A DNA stretch of 64,000 nucleotides from Balaenoptera acutorostrata (Eukaryota > Chordata > Mammalia > Artiodactyla > Balaenopteridae). Under the pieces are notes generated by a model, which had not been told where the DNA came from, ran no database searches, and saw only the letters and a program-made list of their open reading frames with translations. Position numbers and translations under genes: made by a program. Shown here one piece after another: positions 34,346 through 45,383 of the stretch (positions within the stretch are counted from its first letter, which is position 1; each line of letters begins with the position of its first letter). The stretch spans positions 32,268,039 through 32,332,038 of the forward strand of contig NC_080067.1 in NCBI RefSeq assembly GCF_949987535.1, written 5' to 3'.

Positions 34346-35423
34346 TTGGAACACATGATCTGAAGGTTTCTAAAAAGCCAACTCAGAAGTCATTCTGGGG
34401 CTATAATGCTAACTCTAAATGAATTAAAGTATTTTTGCCATTTCAGCAAAATATATTTAAAAATATTCATTAAAAAGCTCTAAAGCACTAAATTCTATCC
34501 TTTTAGTAGAGTATACATTTAACTAGCTTTCAAAAAAATCCCCTACCTTTACAGAAATAACCTACTTATTAATGTTAATTATGTAGCTCCTGGATGGTCT
34601 ACTAAATCTTTCACAATTGTCTTTTTGGTAATAAATAACCTCTCAACGTGCTGTTAAAAATACAGGTTCTTCAAGTCCCATTTCAGAACACAGAGTCAGA
34701 ATTTCCAAGGAAAATACCTAGACCTCTGGATTTTTAAAAAGACCCAAGTCATTCTTATTTTGGGAAATTTTGGGAAACTGTGCTCTGACACACTAGCGAA
34801 AACAGCAAAAGCAGTGGAAAGCAAGTTAGAGTCAGAAAAAAATACCTTATCTTCATACCCCACCTTCCCAAATCTTCTGCCTTCATTTTCTTTCTCGATC
34901 TTGGTAAATAATGCTCCATCTATCCAGCATTTCACAAGGGTCAGAAATCTTTAGGTTTGCAATTTAGCAAAGAATAAGAAAACTATTTCTGAACATTTTC
35001 CTTGGGTACATAAAATTTCAGGCTACATACTCATATGTCAGTTAATGCTTATTTCTTCCTGTAAAATAGCAGTATTTAACAAAAATGTTTCACCACTGTG
35101 GCAAAATAACCTCTGTAAAAGTTCCACTGCCATTAAAATTATATTGAAAACTTGGAGACTGGCATTTTGAATTTCATATATTCATGAACTATGGGAAAGC
35201 AGCTTGAGATGTCAGAGACTATAAAGAGAAGAGTTCTTATCTTTATTAACTTCTAAATTGTTTTGTGTTAAAGTAGATGTGCAGGAATTGGGTGAACAGG
35301 TAGTTCACTGAAGCAGTAGTTAAAGTTGTGAAAGCTTTGGTGACATTGCATGTGGTAAGATCTCCACAGGAAATTTAGACCTTGGCTCAGCCGGGAGATT
35401 TTGAAGAAAGGATATTTCTAATT
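34346..35423. other. single-copy DNA, no gene
   Basis: No gene. Overlapping open frames on both strands at 34696-34954 have no known domain; the words 'tctcgatcttggtaaataat' recall an old interspersed repeat that I cannot name. Confidence 0.5.
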
Positions 35424-35437
35424 CTTCACTGATTCTT
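35424..35437. repeat. target-site duplication of L1-B, left copy
   Basis: CTTCACTGATTCTT; the right copy at 42771-42784 differs at one position. Confidence 0.8.
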
Positions 35438-35811
35438 CTTTTTTAAAATTTTTTAACATCTTTGTTGGAGTATAATTGCTTTACAATGGTGTGTTAGTTT
35501 CTGCTGTATAATAAAGTGAATCAGCTATATGTATACATATATCCCCATATCCCCTCCCTCTTGGGCCTCCCTCCCTTCGTCCCTATCCCACTCCTCTAAG
35601 TGGTCACAAAGCACCGAGCTGATCTCCCTGTGCTGTGTAGCTGCTTCCTACTAGCTTTCTGTTTTACATTTGCTGGTGTATTTATGTCAATGCCACTCTC
35701 TCACTTCATCCCAGCTTACCCATCTCCCTCCCCATGTCCTCAAGTCCATTCTCTATGTCTGCATCTTTATTTCTGTCCTGTCCCTAGGTTCATCAGAACC
35801 ATTTTTTTTTT

Positions 35812-38800
35812 TTACATTCCAAATATATGTGTTAGCATATGGTATTTGTTTTTCTCTTTCTGACTTACTTCACCCTGTATGACAGACTCTAGGTCCATCC
35901 ACCTCACTACAAATAACTCAATTTCATTTCTTTTTATGGCTGAGTAATATTCCATTGTATATATTTGCCACATCTTCTTTATCCATTCATCTGTCAGTGG
36001 ACACTTAGATTGTGTCCATGTCATGGCTATTGTAAATAGTGCTGCAGTGAACATTGTGGTGCATGTCTCTTTTTGAATTATGGTTGTCTCAGGGTATATG
36101 CCCGGTAGTGGGATTGCTGGGTAATATGGTGGTTCTATATTTAGTTTTTTAAGGAAACTCCATACTGTTCTCCATAGGGTCTGTATCAGTTCACATTCCC
36201 ACCAACAGTGCAAGAGGGTTCCCTTTTCTACACACCTCTCCAGCATTTATTGTTTGTAGATTTTTTGATGATGGCCATTCTGACCAGTGTGGGGTGATAC
36301 CTCATTGTGGTTTTGATTTGCATTTCTCTAATCATTAGTGATGTTGAACATCCTTTCACGTGTTTGTTGGTAATCTGTATATCTTATTTGGAGAAATATT
36401 TATTTAGGTCTTCTGCCCATTTTTGGATTGGGCTTTTTGTTTTTTTGATACTGAGCTACATGAGCTGCTTGTATATTTTGGAGATTAATCCTTTGTCAGT
36501 TGCTTCATTTGCCAATATTTTCTCCCATTCTGAGAGTTGTCTTTTCATCTTGTTTATGGTTTCCTTTGCTGTGCAAAAGCTCTTAAGTTTCATTAGATCC
36601 CATTTGTTTATTTTTGTTTTTATTTCCATTTCTTTAGGAGGTGGGTCAAAAAGGATCTTGCTGTGATTTATGTCATAGAGTGTTTTCTTTGCCTATGTTT
36701 TCCTCTAAGAGTTTTATAGTATCTGGCCTTACATTTAGGTCTTTAATCCATTTTGAGTTTATTTTTGTGTATGGTTTTAGGAGTGTTCTAATTTCATTCT
36801 TTTACATGTAGCTGTCCAGTTTCCCCAGCACCACTTCTTAAAGAGGCTGTCTTTTCTCCGTTGTATATTCTTTCCTCCTTTATCAAAAATAAGGTGACCA
36901 TATATGCATGGGTTTATCTTGGGGCTTTCAATCCTGTTCCTTGATCTATATTTCTGTTTTTGTGCCATTACCATACTGTCTTGATTATGGTAGCTTTGTA
37001 GTATAGTCTGAAGCCAGGGAGTCTGATTCTTCCAGCTCCGTTTTTCTTTCTCAAGATTGCTTTGGCTATTTGTGGTCTTTTGTATTTCCATACAAATTGT
37101 GAAATTTTTTGTTCTAGTTCCGTGAAAAATGCCATTGGTAGTTTGATAGGGATTGCATTGAATCTGTAGATTGCCTTGGCTAGTATAGTCACTTTCACAA
37201 TGTTGATTCTTCCAATCCAAGAACATGGCATATCTCTCCATCTGTTTGTATCGTCTTTAATTTCTTTCATCAGTGTCTTCTTGTTTCCTGCATACAGGTC
37301 TTTTGTCTCCTTAGGAAGGTTTATTCCTAGGTATTTTATTCTTTTTGTTGCAGTGGTAAATGGGAGTGTTTCCTTAATTTCTCTTTCAGATTTTTCATCA
37401 TTAGTGTATAGGAATACGAGAGATTTCTGTGCATTAATTTTGTCCCCTGCTACTTTACCAAATGCATTGATTAGCTCTAGTAGTTTTCTGGTAGCATCTT
37501 TAGGATTCTCTATGTATAGTGTCACGCCATCTGCAAACAGTGACAGCTTTACTTCTTCTTTTCCGATTTGGATTCCTTTTATTTCTTTTTCTTCTCTGAT
37601 TGCATGGATAAAATTTCCAAAACTATTTTGAATAATAGTGGTGAGAGTGGGCAACCTTGTATTCTTCCTTATCTTAGAGGAAATGGTTTCAGTTTTTCAC
37701 CATTGAGAGCTACGTTGGCTGTGGGTTTGTTATATATGGCCTTTATTATGTTGAGTTAGGTTCCCTCTGTGCCTACTTTCTGGAGAGTTTTTATCATAAA
37801 TCATTGTTGAATTTTGCTGAAAGCTTTTTCTGCACCTATTGAGATGATCGTATGGTTTTTATCCTTCAGTTTGTTAATATGGTGTATCACATTGATTGAT
37901 TTGCATATATTGAAGATTCTTTGCATTCCTGGGATAAATCCCACTTGATCATGGTATATGATCCTTTTTATATGTTGTTGGATTTTGTTTGCTAGTATTT
38001 TGTTGAGGATTTTTGCATCTATGTTCATCAGTGATGTTGGCTTGTAGTTTTCTTTTTTTGTGACATCATTGTCTGGGTTTGTTGTCTGGGTGATGGTGGC
38101 CTCGTAGAATGAGTTTGGGAGTGTTCCTCCCTCTACTATATTTTGGGAGAGTTTGAGAAGGATAGGTGTTAGCTCTTCTCTAAATGTTGGATGGAATTCA
38201 CCTGTGAAGCCATGGGTCCTGGGCTTTTGTTTGTTGGAAGATTTGTAATCACAGTTTCAATTTCAGTGCTTGTGATTGGGCTGTTCATATTTTCTTTTTC
38301 TTCCTAGATCAGTCTTGGGAGGTTGTACTTTCCTAAGAATTTGTCCATTTCTTCCAGGTTGTCCATTTTATTGACATATAGTTGCCTGTAGTAGTCTCTC
38401 ATGATCCTTTGTATTTCTGCAGTGTCAGTTGTTACTTCTCCTTTATCATTTCTAATTCTGTTGATTTGTCTTCTCCCTTTCTTTCTTGAAGAGTCTGCCT
38501 AATGGTTTATCAATTTTGCTTGTCTTCTCAAAGAAACAGCTTTTAGTTTTATTGATCTTTGCTACTGTTTCCTTCATTTCTTTTTCATTTATTTCTATTC
38601 TGATCTTTATGATTTCTTTCCTTCTGCTAACTTTGGGTTTTGTTTTGTTCTTCTTTCTCTAATTGCTTTAGGTGTAAGGTTAGGTTGTTTATTTGAGATT
38701 TTTCTTGTTTCTTGAGGTAGGATTGTATTGCCATAAACTTCCCTCTTAGAACTGCTTTTGCTGCATCCCATAGGTTTTGGGTCATCGTGTTTTCTTTGTC

Positions 38801-39628
38801 ATTTGTTTCTAGGTATTTTTTGATTTCCTCTTGTATTTCTTCAGTGACCTCTTGGTTATTTAGTAGTGTATTGTTTAGCCTCCATGTGTTTTTTATTTTT
38901 TACTGATTTTTTTCCTGTAATTGATAAGTAGTCTCATAGTGTTGTGTTCAGAAAAGATACTTGATACGATTTCAATTTTCTTAAATTTACCAAGGCTTGA
39001 TTTGTGACCCAAGATATGATCTATCCTGGAGAATGTTCCATGAACACTTGAGAAGAAAGTGTATTCTGTTGGTTTGGGATGGGATGTCCTATAAATATCA
39101 ATTAAGTCTATGTGGTCTGATGTGTCTTTTAAAGCCTGTGTTTACTTATTTGTTTTCATTTTGGATGATCTGTCCATTTGTGAAAGTGGGGTGTTAAAGT
39201 CCCCTACTATGATTGTGTTACTGTCGATTTCCCCTTTTATGGCTGTTAGCATTTGCCTTATGTATTGGGGAGCTCCTATGTTGAGTGCATAAATATTTAC
39301 AATTGTTATATCTTCTTCTTGGATTGATCCCTTGATCATTTTGTAGTGTCCTTCTTTGTCTCTTGCAAAAGTCTTTATTTTAAAGTCTATTTTGTCTGAT
39401 ATGAGAATTGCTACTCCAGCTTTCTTTTGATTTCCATTTTCATGGAATATCTTTTCCATCCCCTCACTTTAAGGCTATACCTGTCCCTAGGTCTGGAGTG
39501 GATCTCTTGTAGACAGCATATATATGGGTCTTGTTTTTGTATCCATTCAGCCAATCTGTGTCTTTTGGATGGAGCATTTAATCCATTTACATTTAAGGTA
39601 ATTTTCAATATGTATGTTCCTATTAAAA
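35812..39628 (-). pseudogene. L1-B ORF2 relic
   Basis: Fragments of the endonuclease (39142-39608, with 'ITLNVNGLN' and 'VGDFNTP'), the reverse transcriptase (36968-37654) and the C-terminal domain (35812-36246) lie in different frames, showing several indels and stops. The catalytic FADD reads FADG, so the second metal-binding aspartate is lost. The start codon position is substituted. The stop is at 35812-35814. Non-functional. Confidence 0.9.
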
Positions 39629-39686
39629 TTTTCTTAATTTTTTGGGTTTGTTATTTTAGGTCTTTTCCTTCTCTTGTGTTTCCTGC

Positions 39687-40581
39687 CTAGAGAAGTTCTT
39701 TTAGCATTTGTTGTAAAGCTGGTTTGGTGTTGCTGAATTCTCTTAACATTTTCTTCTCTGTAAAGGTTTTAATTTCCCCGTCAAATATGAATTAGATCCT
39801 TGCTGGGTAGAGTAATCTTGATTGTAGGTTTTTCCCTTTTATCACTTTAAATATGTCCTGCCACTCCTTTCTGGCTTGCAGAGTTTCTGCTGAAAGAGCA
39901 GCTGTTAACCTTATGCGGACTCCCTTTTATGTTATTTGTTGCTTTTCCCTTGCTGGTTTTAGTGTTTTTTTCTTTGTATTTAATTTTTGATAGTTTGATT
40001 AATATGTGTTTTGGTGTGTTTCTTCTTAGATTTATCCTGTATGGGACTCTCTGCACTTCCTGGACTTGATTGACTATTTCCTTTCCCATATTAAGGAAGT
40101 TTTCAAGTATAATCTCTTTAAATATTTTCTTAGTCCCTTTCTTTTTCTCTTCTTCTTCTGGGGCCCCTATATTTTAAATGTTGGTGTATATAATGTGGTC
40201 CCAGAAGTCTCTGAGACTGTCCTCAATTCTTTTCATTCTTTTTTCTTCAGTCTGCTCCTCAGTGGTTATTTCTACTATTTTATCTTCCAGGTCACTTATC
40301 CGTTCTTCTGCCTCAGTTATTCTGCTATTGATTCCTTCTGGAGTATTTTTAGTTTCATTTATTGTGTTGTTCATCATTGTTTGTTTGCTCTTTAATTTTT
40401 CTAGGTCCTTGTTAAACGTTTCTTGTATTTTCTCCATTCTATTTCCAAGATTTTCGATCATCTTTACTATCATTACTCTGAATTCTTTTTCAGGTAGACT
40501 GCCTATTTCCTCTTCATTTGTTTTGTCTGGTGGGTTTTTACCTTACTGCTTCATCTGCTGCATATTTCTCTGTCTTCTCAT
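39687..40581 (-). pseudogene. L1-B ORF1 relic
   Basis: The ATG is at 40581 and a TAA follows after about 12 codons. The coiled-coil part remains readable at 40174-40473 ('NRMEKIQETFNKDLEKLKSK', 'GINSRITEAEERISDLEDKI'), and C-terminal pieces at 39847-40089 are shifted. The TAG at 39687-39689 is the inherited stop. Confidence 0.88.
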
Positions 40582-41094
40582 TGTGCTTAACTTACTGTGT
40601 TTGGGGTCTCCTTTTCACAGGCTGCAGGTTCGTAGTTCCCATTTTTTTTTTTTTTGGTGTCTGCCCCCAGTGGGTGAGGTTGGTTCAGTGGGTTGTGTAG
40701 GCTTCCTGGTGGAGGGGACTGGTGCCTGTGTTCTAGTGGGTGGGGCTGGATCTTGTCTCTTTGGTGAGCAGGGCCGCATCCGGTGGTGTGTTTTGGAGTG
40801 TCTGTGAAGTTAGTATGACTGTAGGTAGCCTCTCTGCTAATGGGTGGCATTGTGTTCCTGTCTTGCTAGTTGTTTGGCATGGGGCGTCCAGCACTGGAGC
40901 TTGCTGACCGTTGGGTGGAACTAAGTCTTAGTGCTGAGACGAAGATCTCTGGGAGAGCTCTTTCCAATTGATTTTTCTTGGGGCTGGGAGGTTTTTGGTG
41001 GTCCAATGTCCTGGATTCAGCTCTCCCACCTTGGAGGCTCAGGCCCAACACCCAGCCGGAGCACCAAGACCTCACACACCCCATGGCTCAGAAG

Positions 41095-41300
41095 AAAAGG
41101 AAGTGAGTGAAAAAAAATAGAAGAGACAGAACCCTAGGAAAAATGGCAAAAGCAAACCTAAACGGAGAAAATCACACAAAGAAACACACACATGCACACT
41201 CACAGAAAGAGAAAAAAGAAAATAAATTTAAAAATTAAAAAAAAGAAAAAAGAAAAACATTCAAAAATTAAAAATTAAAAAGAAATTAAAAACAATAAAG
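41095..41300. repeat. A-rich low-complexity block in the L1-B 5' UTR
   Basis: Runs of A with scattered G, T and C ('aaaaattaaaaattaaaaag'-type words) at the same relative position as A-rich blocks in L1-A and L1-C. Confidence 0.8.
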
Positions 41301-42029
41301 GAGGAGAGCAACCAATCCAATAAACAAATCCACCAATGATAGTGAGCACTAAAAACTAAACTAAAATAAACATAAAACCAGAAACACGTTATACGCAGAA
41401 AGCAAGCCCCACATCTACAGTTGCTCCCAAAGTCCACCGCCTCAATTTGGGGAACATTTGTTGTCTATTCAGGTATTCTTCAGAGGCAGCGTTTATCAAG
41501 TTGACTGTAGGGATTTAATCAGCTGCTCCTGAGGCTGCATGGAGAAATTTCCCTTTCTTTTCTTTGTTTGCACAGCTCCTGTGGTTCAGCTTTTGTTTTG
41601 GCCATGTATCTGCATGTAGGCCATCCTCAGGAGCCTGTTCCCTGCCCTGACAGGAGGGGTTAGACCAGCAGCTGATTAGGGCTCTCTTGCTCACTCAGGC
41701 CGGGGAGAGGGAGGGGTACGGTAGTCATAATTGGAATCTGGGGCAAGCCTGAGGCTGGCCAGTGTAACATTACAACAGCCTCACTCACGCCATGTTTTCT
41801 CCTGGGGAAGTTGTCCCTGGATCACGGGACACTGGCAGTGGCATGCTGCACAGGCTCCTGAGGGTGGTGTGGGTAGTGACCTGTGCTTGCACACAGGTTC
41901 TTGGTGGCAGCAGTGACAGAGTTAGCGGTTCATGCCCATCTCTGGGGTCTGAGCTGATAGCTGTGGCTCACTTCCGTCTCTGGAGCTCATTTAGGTGGTG
42001 CTCTGCCTTCTGTGGGCACACGGGGAAGG

Positions 42030-42204
42030 AATCCCCTCTCCTCACGCACCCCAAAACAATGGTCTCTTGCCTCTTTGTCAGGTCCAGGAATCCCCTCTCC
42101 TCACGCACCCCAAAACAATGGTCTCTTGCCTCTTTGTCAGGTCCAGGAATCCCCTCTCCTCACGCACCCCAAAACAATGGTCCCTTGCCTCTTTGTCAGG
42201 TCCA
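42030..42204 (-). repeat. 59 bp tandem triplication in the L1-B 5' UTR
   Basis: Units start at 42030, 42089 and 42148, each beginning 'aatcccctctcctcacgcac' and ending 'ttgtcaggtcca'. They are nearly identical; the third has 'tccc' for 'tctc'. Because 59 is not a multiple of three, the same peptide words appear in all three frames, which explains overlapping spurious open frames. Confidence 0.95.
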
Positions 42205-42770
42205 CACTTTTCCCCGGACTCCCTCCCGGCTAGCTGTGGTGCACTAGCCCCCTTCAGGCTGTCTTTATGCAGCCAACTGCAGTCCTCTCCCTGGGTCTGA
42301 CTTCCGAAGCCAGAGCCTCAGCTACCAGCTCCTACCTGCCCCGGGGAGCAAGCAGGCCATCACCTCAGGTTGGTGAGTGCTGGTTGGCACTGATTCTCTG
42401 TGCAGGAATCTCTCTGCTTTGCCCTCTGTATCCCTGTTGCTGCACTCTCCTTCATGGCTCTGATGCTTTCCCTCCACCCACCCCATGTCCCTGCCAGTGA
42501 AGGGGCTTCCTCATGTGTGGAAACTTTTCCTCCTTCACAGATCTGTCCCCAAGGTGTGGGTCCCATCCCTATTCTTTTGTCTCGGTTTTTTCTTTTGCCC
42601 TACCCAGGTACATGGGGATTTTTGTGCCTTTTGGGAAGTCTGAGGTCTTCTGCCAGTGTTCAGTAGGTGTTCTGTAGGAGTTGTCCCACATGTAGATGTG
42701 TTTTTGATGTATTTGTGGGGAGGAAAGTGATCACCTCTTGCTCCTCCACTGTCTTGAACAAATAGCTGCC

Positions 42771-42784
42771 CTTCATTGATTCTT
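42771..42784. repeat. target-site duplication of L1-B, right copy
   Basis: CTTCATTGATTCTT, one mismatch to 35424-35437. Confidence 0.8.
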
Positions 42785-42804
42785 GAAAAGGCTCTTAAGG
42801 GGAG

Positions 42805-42990
42805 ACAGCACAGCATTGTGGAAAAAGGCCAATTATGTAGTCAAACAACAGACTTTGAGAAGTTAGCTAACTGTTTTATGTCTCAAATTTCAGGTCTGTG
42901 AAATGGGTTAAAAATATCTAGTACCTGAGAGGGTGGTTATAAAAATTATATAAGAAAATAACGTCAATTGATTATATGTGCCCTGTACTT
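42805..42990 (-). repeat. MIR SINE relic, antisense
   Basis: 'acagcattgtggaaaaagg', 'ctgttttatgtctcaaattt', 'ggtctgtgaaatgggttaaa' and 'gagggtggttataaaaatta' follow antisense MIR in consensus order. Confidence 0.65.
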
Positions 42991-44499
42991 TTTCCTAGAA
43001 CAAAGACCCAATTTAACTTAGTTACTCTGTATAGCTTAGCATGGGTATTTTTAAGAAACACCTTACTGGTGGTGAAGAAAAGAATAGTTATTCTGGCAAA
43101 GTAGGATACTTAGTCCAGCATTGACTTTTCAGAGGTCCAGCTGTTATGTGAAGAAATGACATGACTTGTAAAAAAAAAATGTGGATAATTGTATGTTATT
43201 TAAGAGACAGTCATTATTTACTGTGTCTATATAAGTCTCAGGCAGAGCACAGAGCTTGAACTGAAGGGTTCGATGAGAAGGAGTAAGAGCCTTTGGGAAA
43301 AGGTTTCATCAAGGATGAGTCCTCTCAATTTCTAGCTTGAAATACTTCATATATGGTGCTGCTAATTTCTGAACTAGAGGAATACCAGTGGAGGAACGAT
43401 GTTTTGTGGGTAAAATAAGGGGTTGCATTTTGATATGTAGAGATGTATAGTAGAAAGTTGGATGTGTCCCATCTGGCAAAGGTCTGTCCTGGAGATGTGA
43501 ATTTGTCAGTGGTCAGCATAGAAGCCCTGAAAATGCCTACACCTAGAAAGCAAAGCAAAGAGGATCCATAATTAAGACCTGAACAACTGCAATATCTAGA
43601 GATTTGACAGAGGAGCCAAAAGACATACATATAAAATTTGTGTTAAAATTCATGGGAAAAGACAAACTGCTTAGTAAGAGGTATTGAGACAACTAGCTAT
43701 TAGCTAGCAAATTGGGAAAATAATAATAAATAGAGTATCTTTCATCAGGTATTCAAACATAAGAAAATGAAGCCACTCACATGCTAGACATAAATATATA
43801 AAACTAAACTATTTTAATGGCAAGATTTTATAAGCAAACATTAAGTAATTAGTCTAAATTCTATTAGCCCATGTTTTCTCTTTCTCCCTTGCTTTTCTTC
43901 TGTATTTCTATGTCATTTTAACTCACCTGAGAGTGACTTCTCTTAGCCCAATTATTTTTCTTTATTTAACCATCCATCTCTGTTTTTAATATGTGCATCA
44001 TCTTCTCAGTAGAGAAGAAACGCAGAATTTGTGTTGTTATGTTGAAAACTCCTTGCTCTTTAGCGTTGGGCTTCTGAAACGTGATTTATTTAGAGATTCT
44101 CATCAGACCTTGATTTTTCAGGTTTCTGTGATTGCTTCTGCAAAATAATCAGTGTCTGAAGGTGATGACTACAATAAAATTAAAATTAGGCAGGGTTTTA
44201 AGAAAATTATGTGTAAGAGAATTCAAAGCTCTTAAATTTGAGATCTTAATAGCATTGCTTTCCTCTGAGTCCTCTACTCACTTTCCCTAGAATTTCAATC
44301 TTTTTCCCCGCTCAGACAAGATATTACAACTAAGAACATTGTTGAGCTTGAGACTCTTATCCATAGAAATAGAGATTGCAGAAAAACTTTCAAAAATTAA
44401 AATCATTCTGTGAATTATCAACATGGATTTTTGTCAGAACAAAATAGTGAAGTAGGTAAGTTTTACCTTGGTGTCCTTTGTTCACCTGCTTCCAGGTGT
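42991..44499. other. single-copy DNA, no gene
   Basis: No gene or repeat can be supported. A 101-codon open frame at 43325-43630 on the minus strand has no recognisable domain. Confidence 0.55.
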
Positions 44500-44645
44500 C
44501 CCCTTCTTTCCCTGGGCTTTAAGTGCCTGTGTGTGGTCCATCAGGAATGTATAGAATGACTTTGATAGTGAAGTTGTTTCTGTCTTATAAAGATTTCTTC
44601 ATCATTACATGATATATATCTCCATATTTATTTAGGCTGTCTTTT
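44500..44645 (-). mobile_element. L1-X: older LINE-1 ORF2 relic, first part
   Basis: Antisense ORF2 sequence of an old L1 ('ctccatatttatttaggctg' equals the ctccatttatttaggtc segment). It continues at 44866-44996 after a short L1 insertion, and then at 52111-52500 after L1-C. The outer boundary near 44500 is approximate. All frames are destroyed. Confidence 0.65.
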
Positions 44646-44865
44646 ATTGCCTTTTTTTAAATTGAAATATAGTTGATTTACAATGTTGTGTTAGAGTCTG
44701 GTGTACAGCAGAGTGATTCAATTATACATACATATATATTGTTTTTTAAATTGTTTTTTATTATAGGTTATTAAAAGATATTGAATATAGTTCCCTATAC
44801 TATACAGGAGGAACTTGTTGTCTATCTATTTTACATATAGTAGTTTGTATCTGCTAATCCCATTA
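44646..44865 (-). mobile_element. 5'-truncated LINE-1 3' UTR inserted in L1-X
   Basis: About 220 bp of L1 3' UTR ('tagttgatttacaatgttgt', 'ggtgtacagcagagtgattc', 'tattgaatatagttccctat'), flanked by CTGTCTTTT at 44637-44645 and 44866-44874. Removing it rejoins the ORF2 relic of L1-X. Confidence 0.8.
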
Positions 44866-44996
44866 CTGTCTTTTTAAAAAGTTTAATGATTTTCCTTGAA
44901 AGTAATGTGTAGTTTTGCAAGATTTATTCCTATGTGCCTGATAATTTTGTTTGTTCTTATAAATACTATTAATTAAAATTTACATTTTCTAATTAT
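44866..44996 (-). mobile_element. L1-X, middle part
   Basis: Continues the ORF2 relic ('gatttattcctatgtgcctg' corresponds to aaatttattcctaagtatttt). It is interrupted at TCTAATTAT by L1-C. Confidence 0.65.
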
Positions 44997-45115
44997 CTTT
45001 TTTTAAACATCTTAATTTGAGTATAATTGTTTTATAATGGTGTGTTAGTTTCTGCTTTATAAGTGAATCAGTTATACATATACATATGTCCCCATATCTC
45101 TTCCCTCTTGCATCT

Positions 45116-45145
45116 CCCTCCCTCCCACCCTCCCTATCCCACCCC
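45116..45145 (-). other. G-quadruplex-forming tract in the L1-C 3' UTR
   Basis: Seven C-runs of three to four on the plus strand (G-runs in the L1 sense), at the position equivalent to 9066-9095 in L1-A. Confidence 0.82.
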
Positions 45146-45383
45146 TCTAGGTGGTCAGAAAGCACCGAACTGATCTCCCTGTACTATGTGGCTGCTTCCC
45201 ACTAGCTATCTATTTTATGGTTGGTAGTGTATATATGTCCATACCACTCTCTCACTTTGTCCCAACTTTCCCTTCCCCCTCCCCGTATCCTCAAGTCCAT
45301 TCTATAGTAGGCCTGCATCTTTATTCCCGTCTTGCCCCTAGGTTCTTCTGACCATTTTTTTTCTTTCTTTCTTTTTTATTTTT

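Larger units (their letters stand above)
35438..42770 (-). mobile_element. L1-B: full-length LINE-1, decayed
   Basis: About 7.3 kb with 3' UTR, ORF2, ORF1 and a 2.2 kb 5' UTR of the same class as L1-A and L1-C. It is flanked by a 14 bp duplication with one mismatch. CpG sites that are intact in L1-A are mostly TG or CA here, and both ORFs are multiply broken, so it is older than L1-A. The CAAGATGG-type motif near 42750 is mutated (CAAGACAGTGG in sense). Confidence 0.95.
40582..42770 (-). promoter_or_regulatory. L1-B 5' UTR, decayed, with A-rich block
   Basis: Homologous to the L1-A 5' UTR over its length. It has an A-rich block at about 41095-41300 on the plus strand, much longer than the matching (GAAA)n of L1-A, and a 59 bp triplication at 42030-42204. 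CpG loss is extensive. Confidence 0.8.

Noticed and set aside
42030..42204. CRISPR-like repeat array
   Set aside because: The three 59 bp units are directly adjacent with no spacers and lie inside a LINE-1 5' UTR in a mammalian genome.
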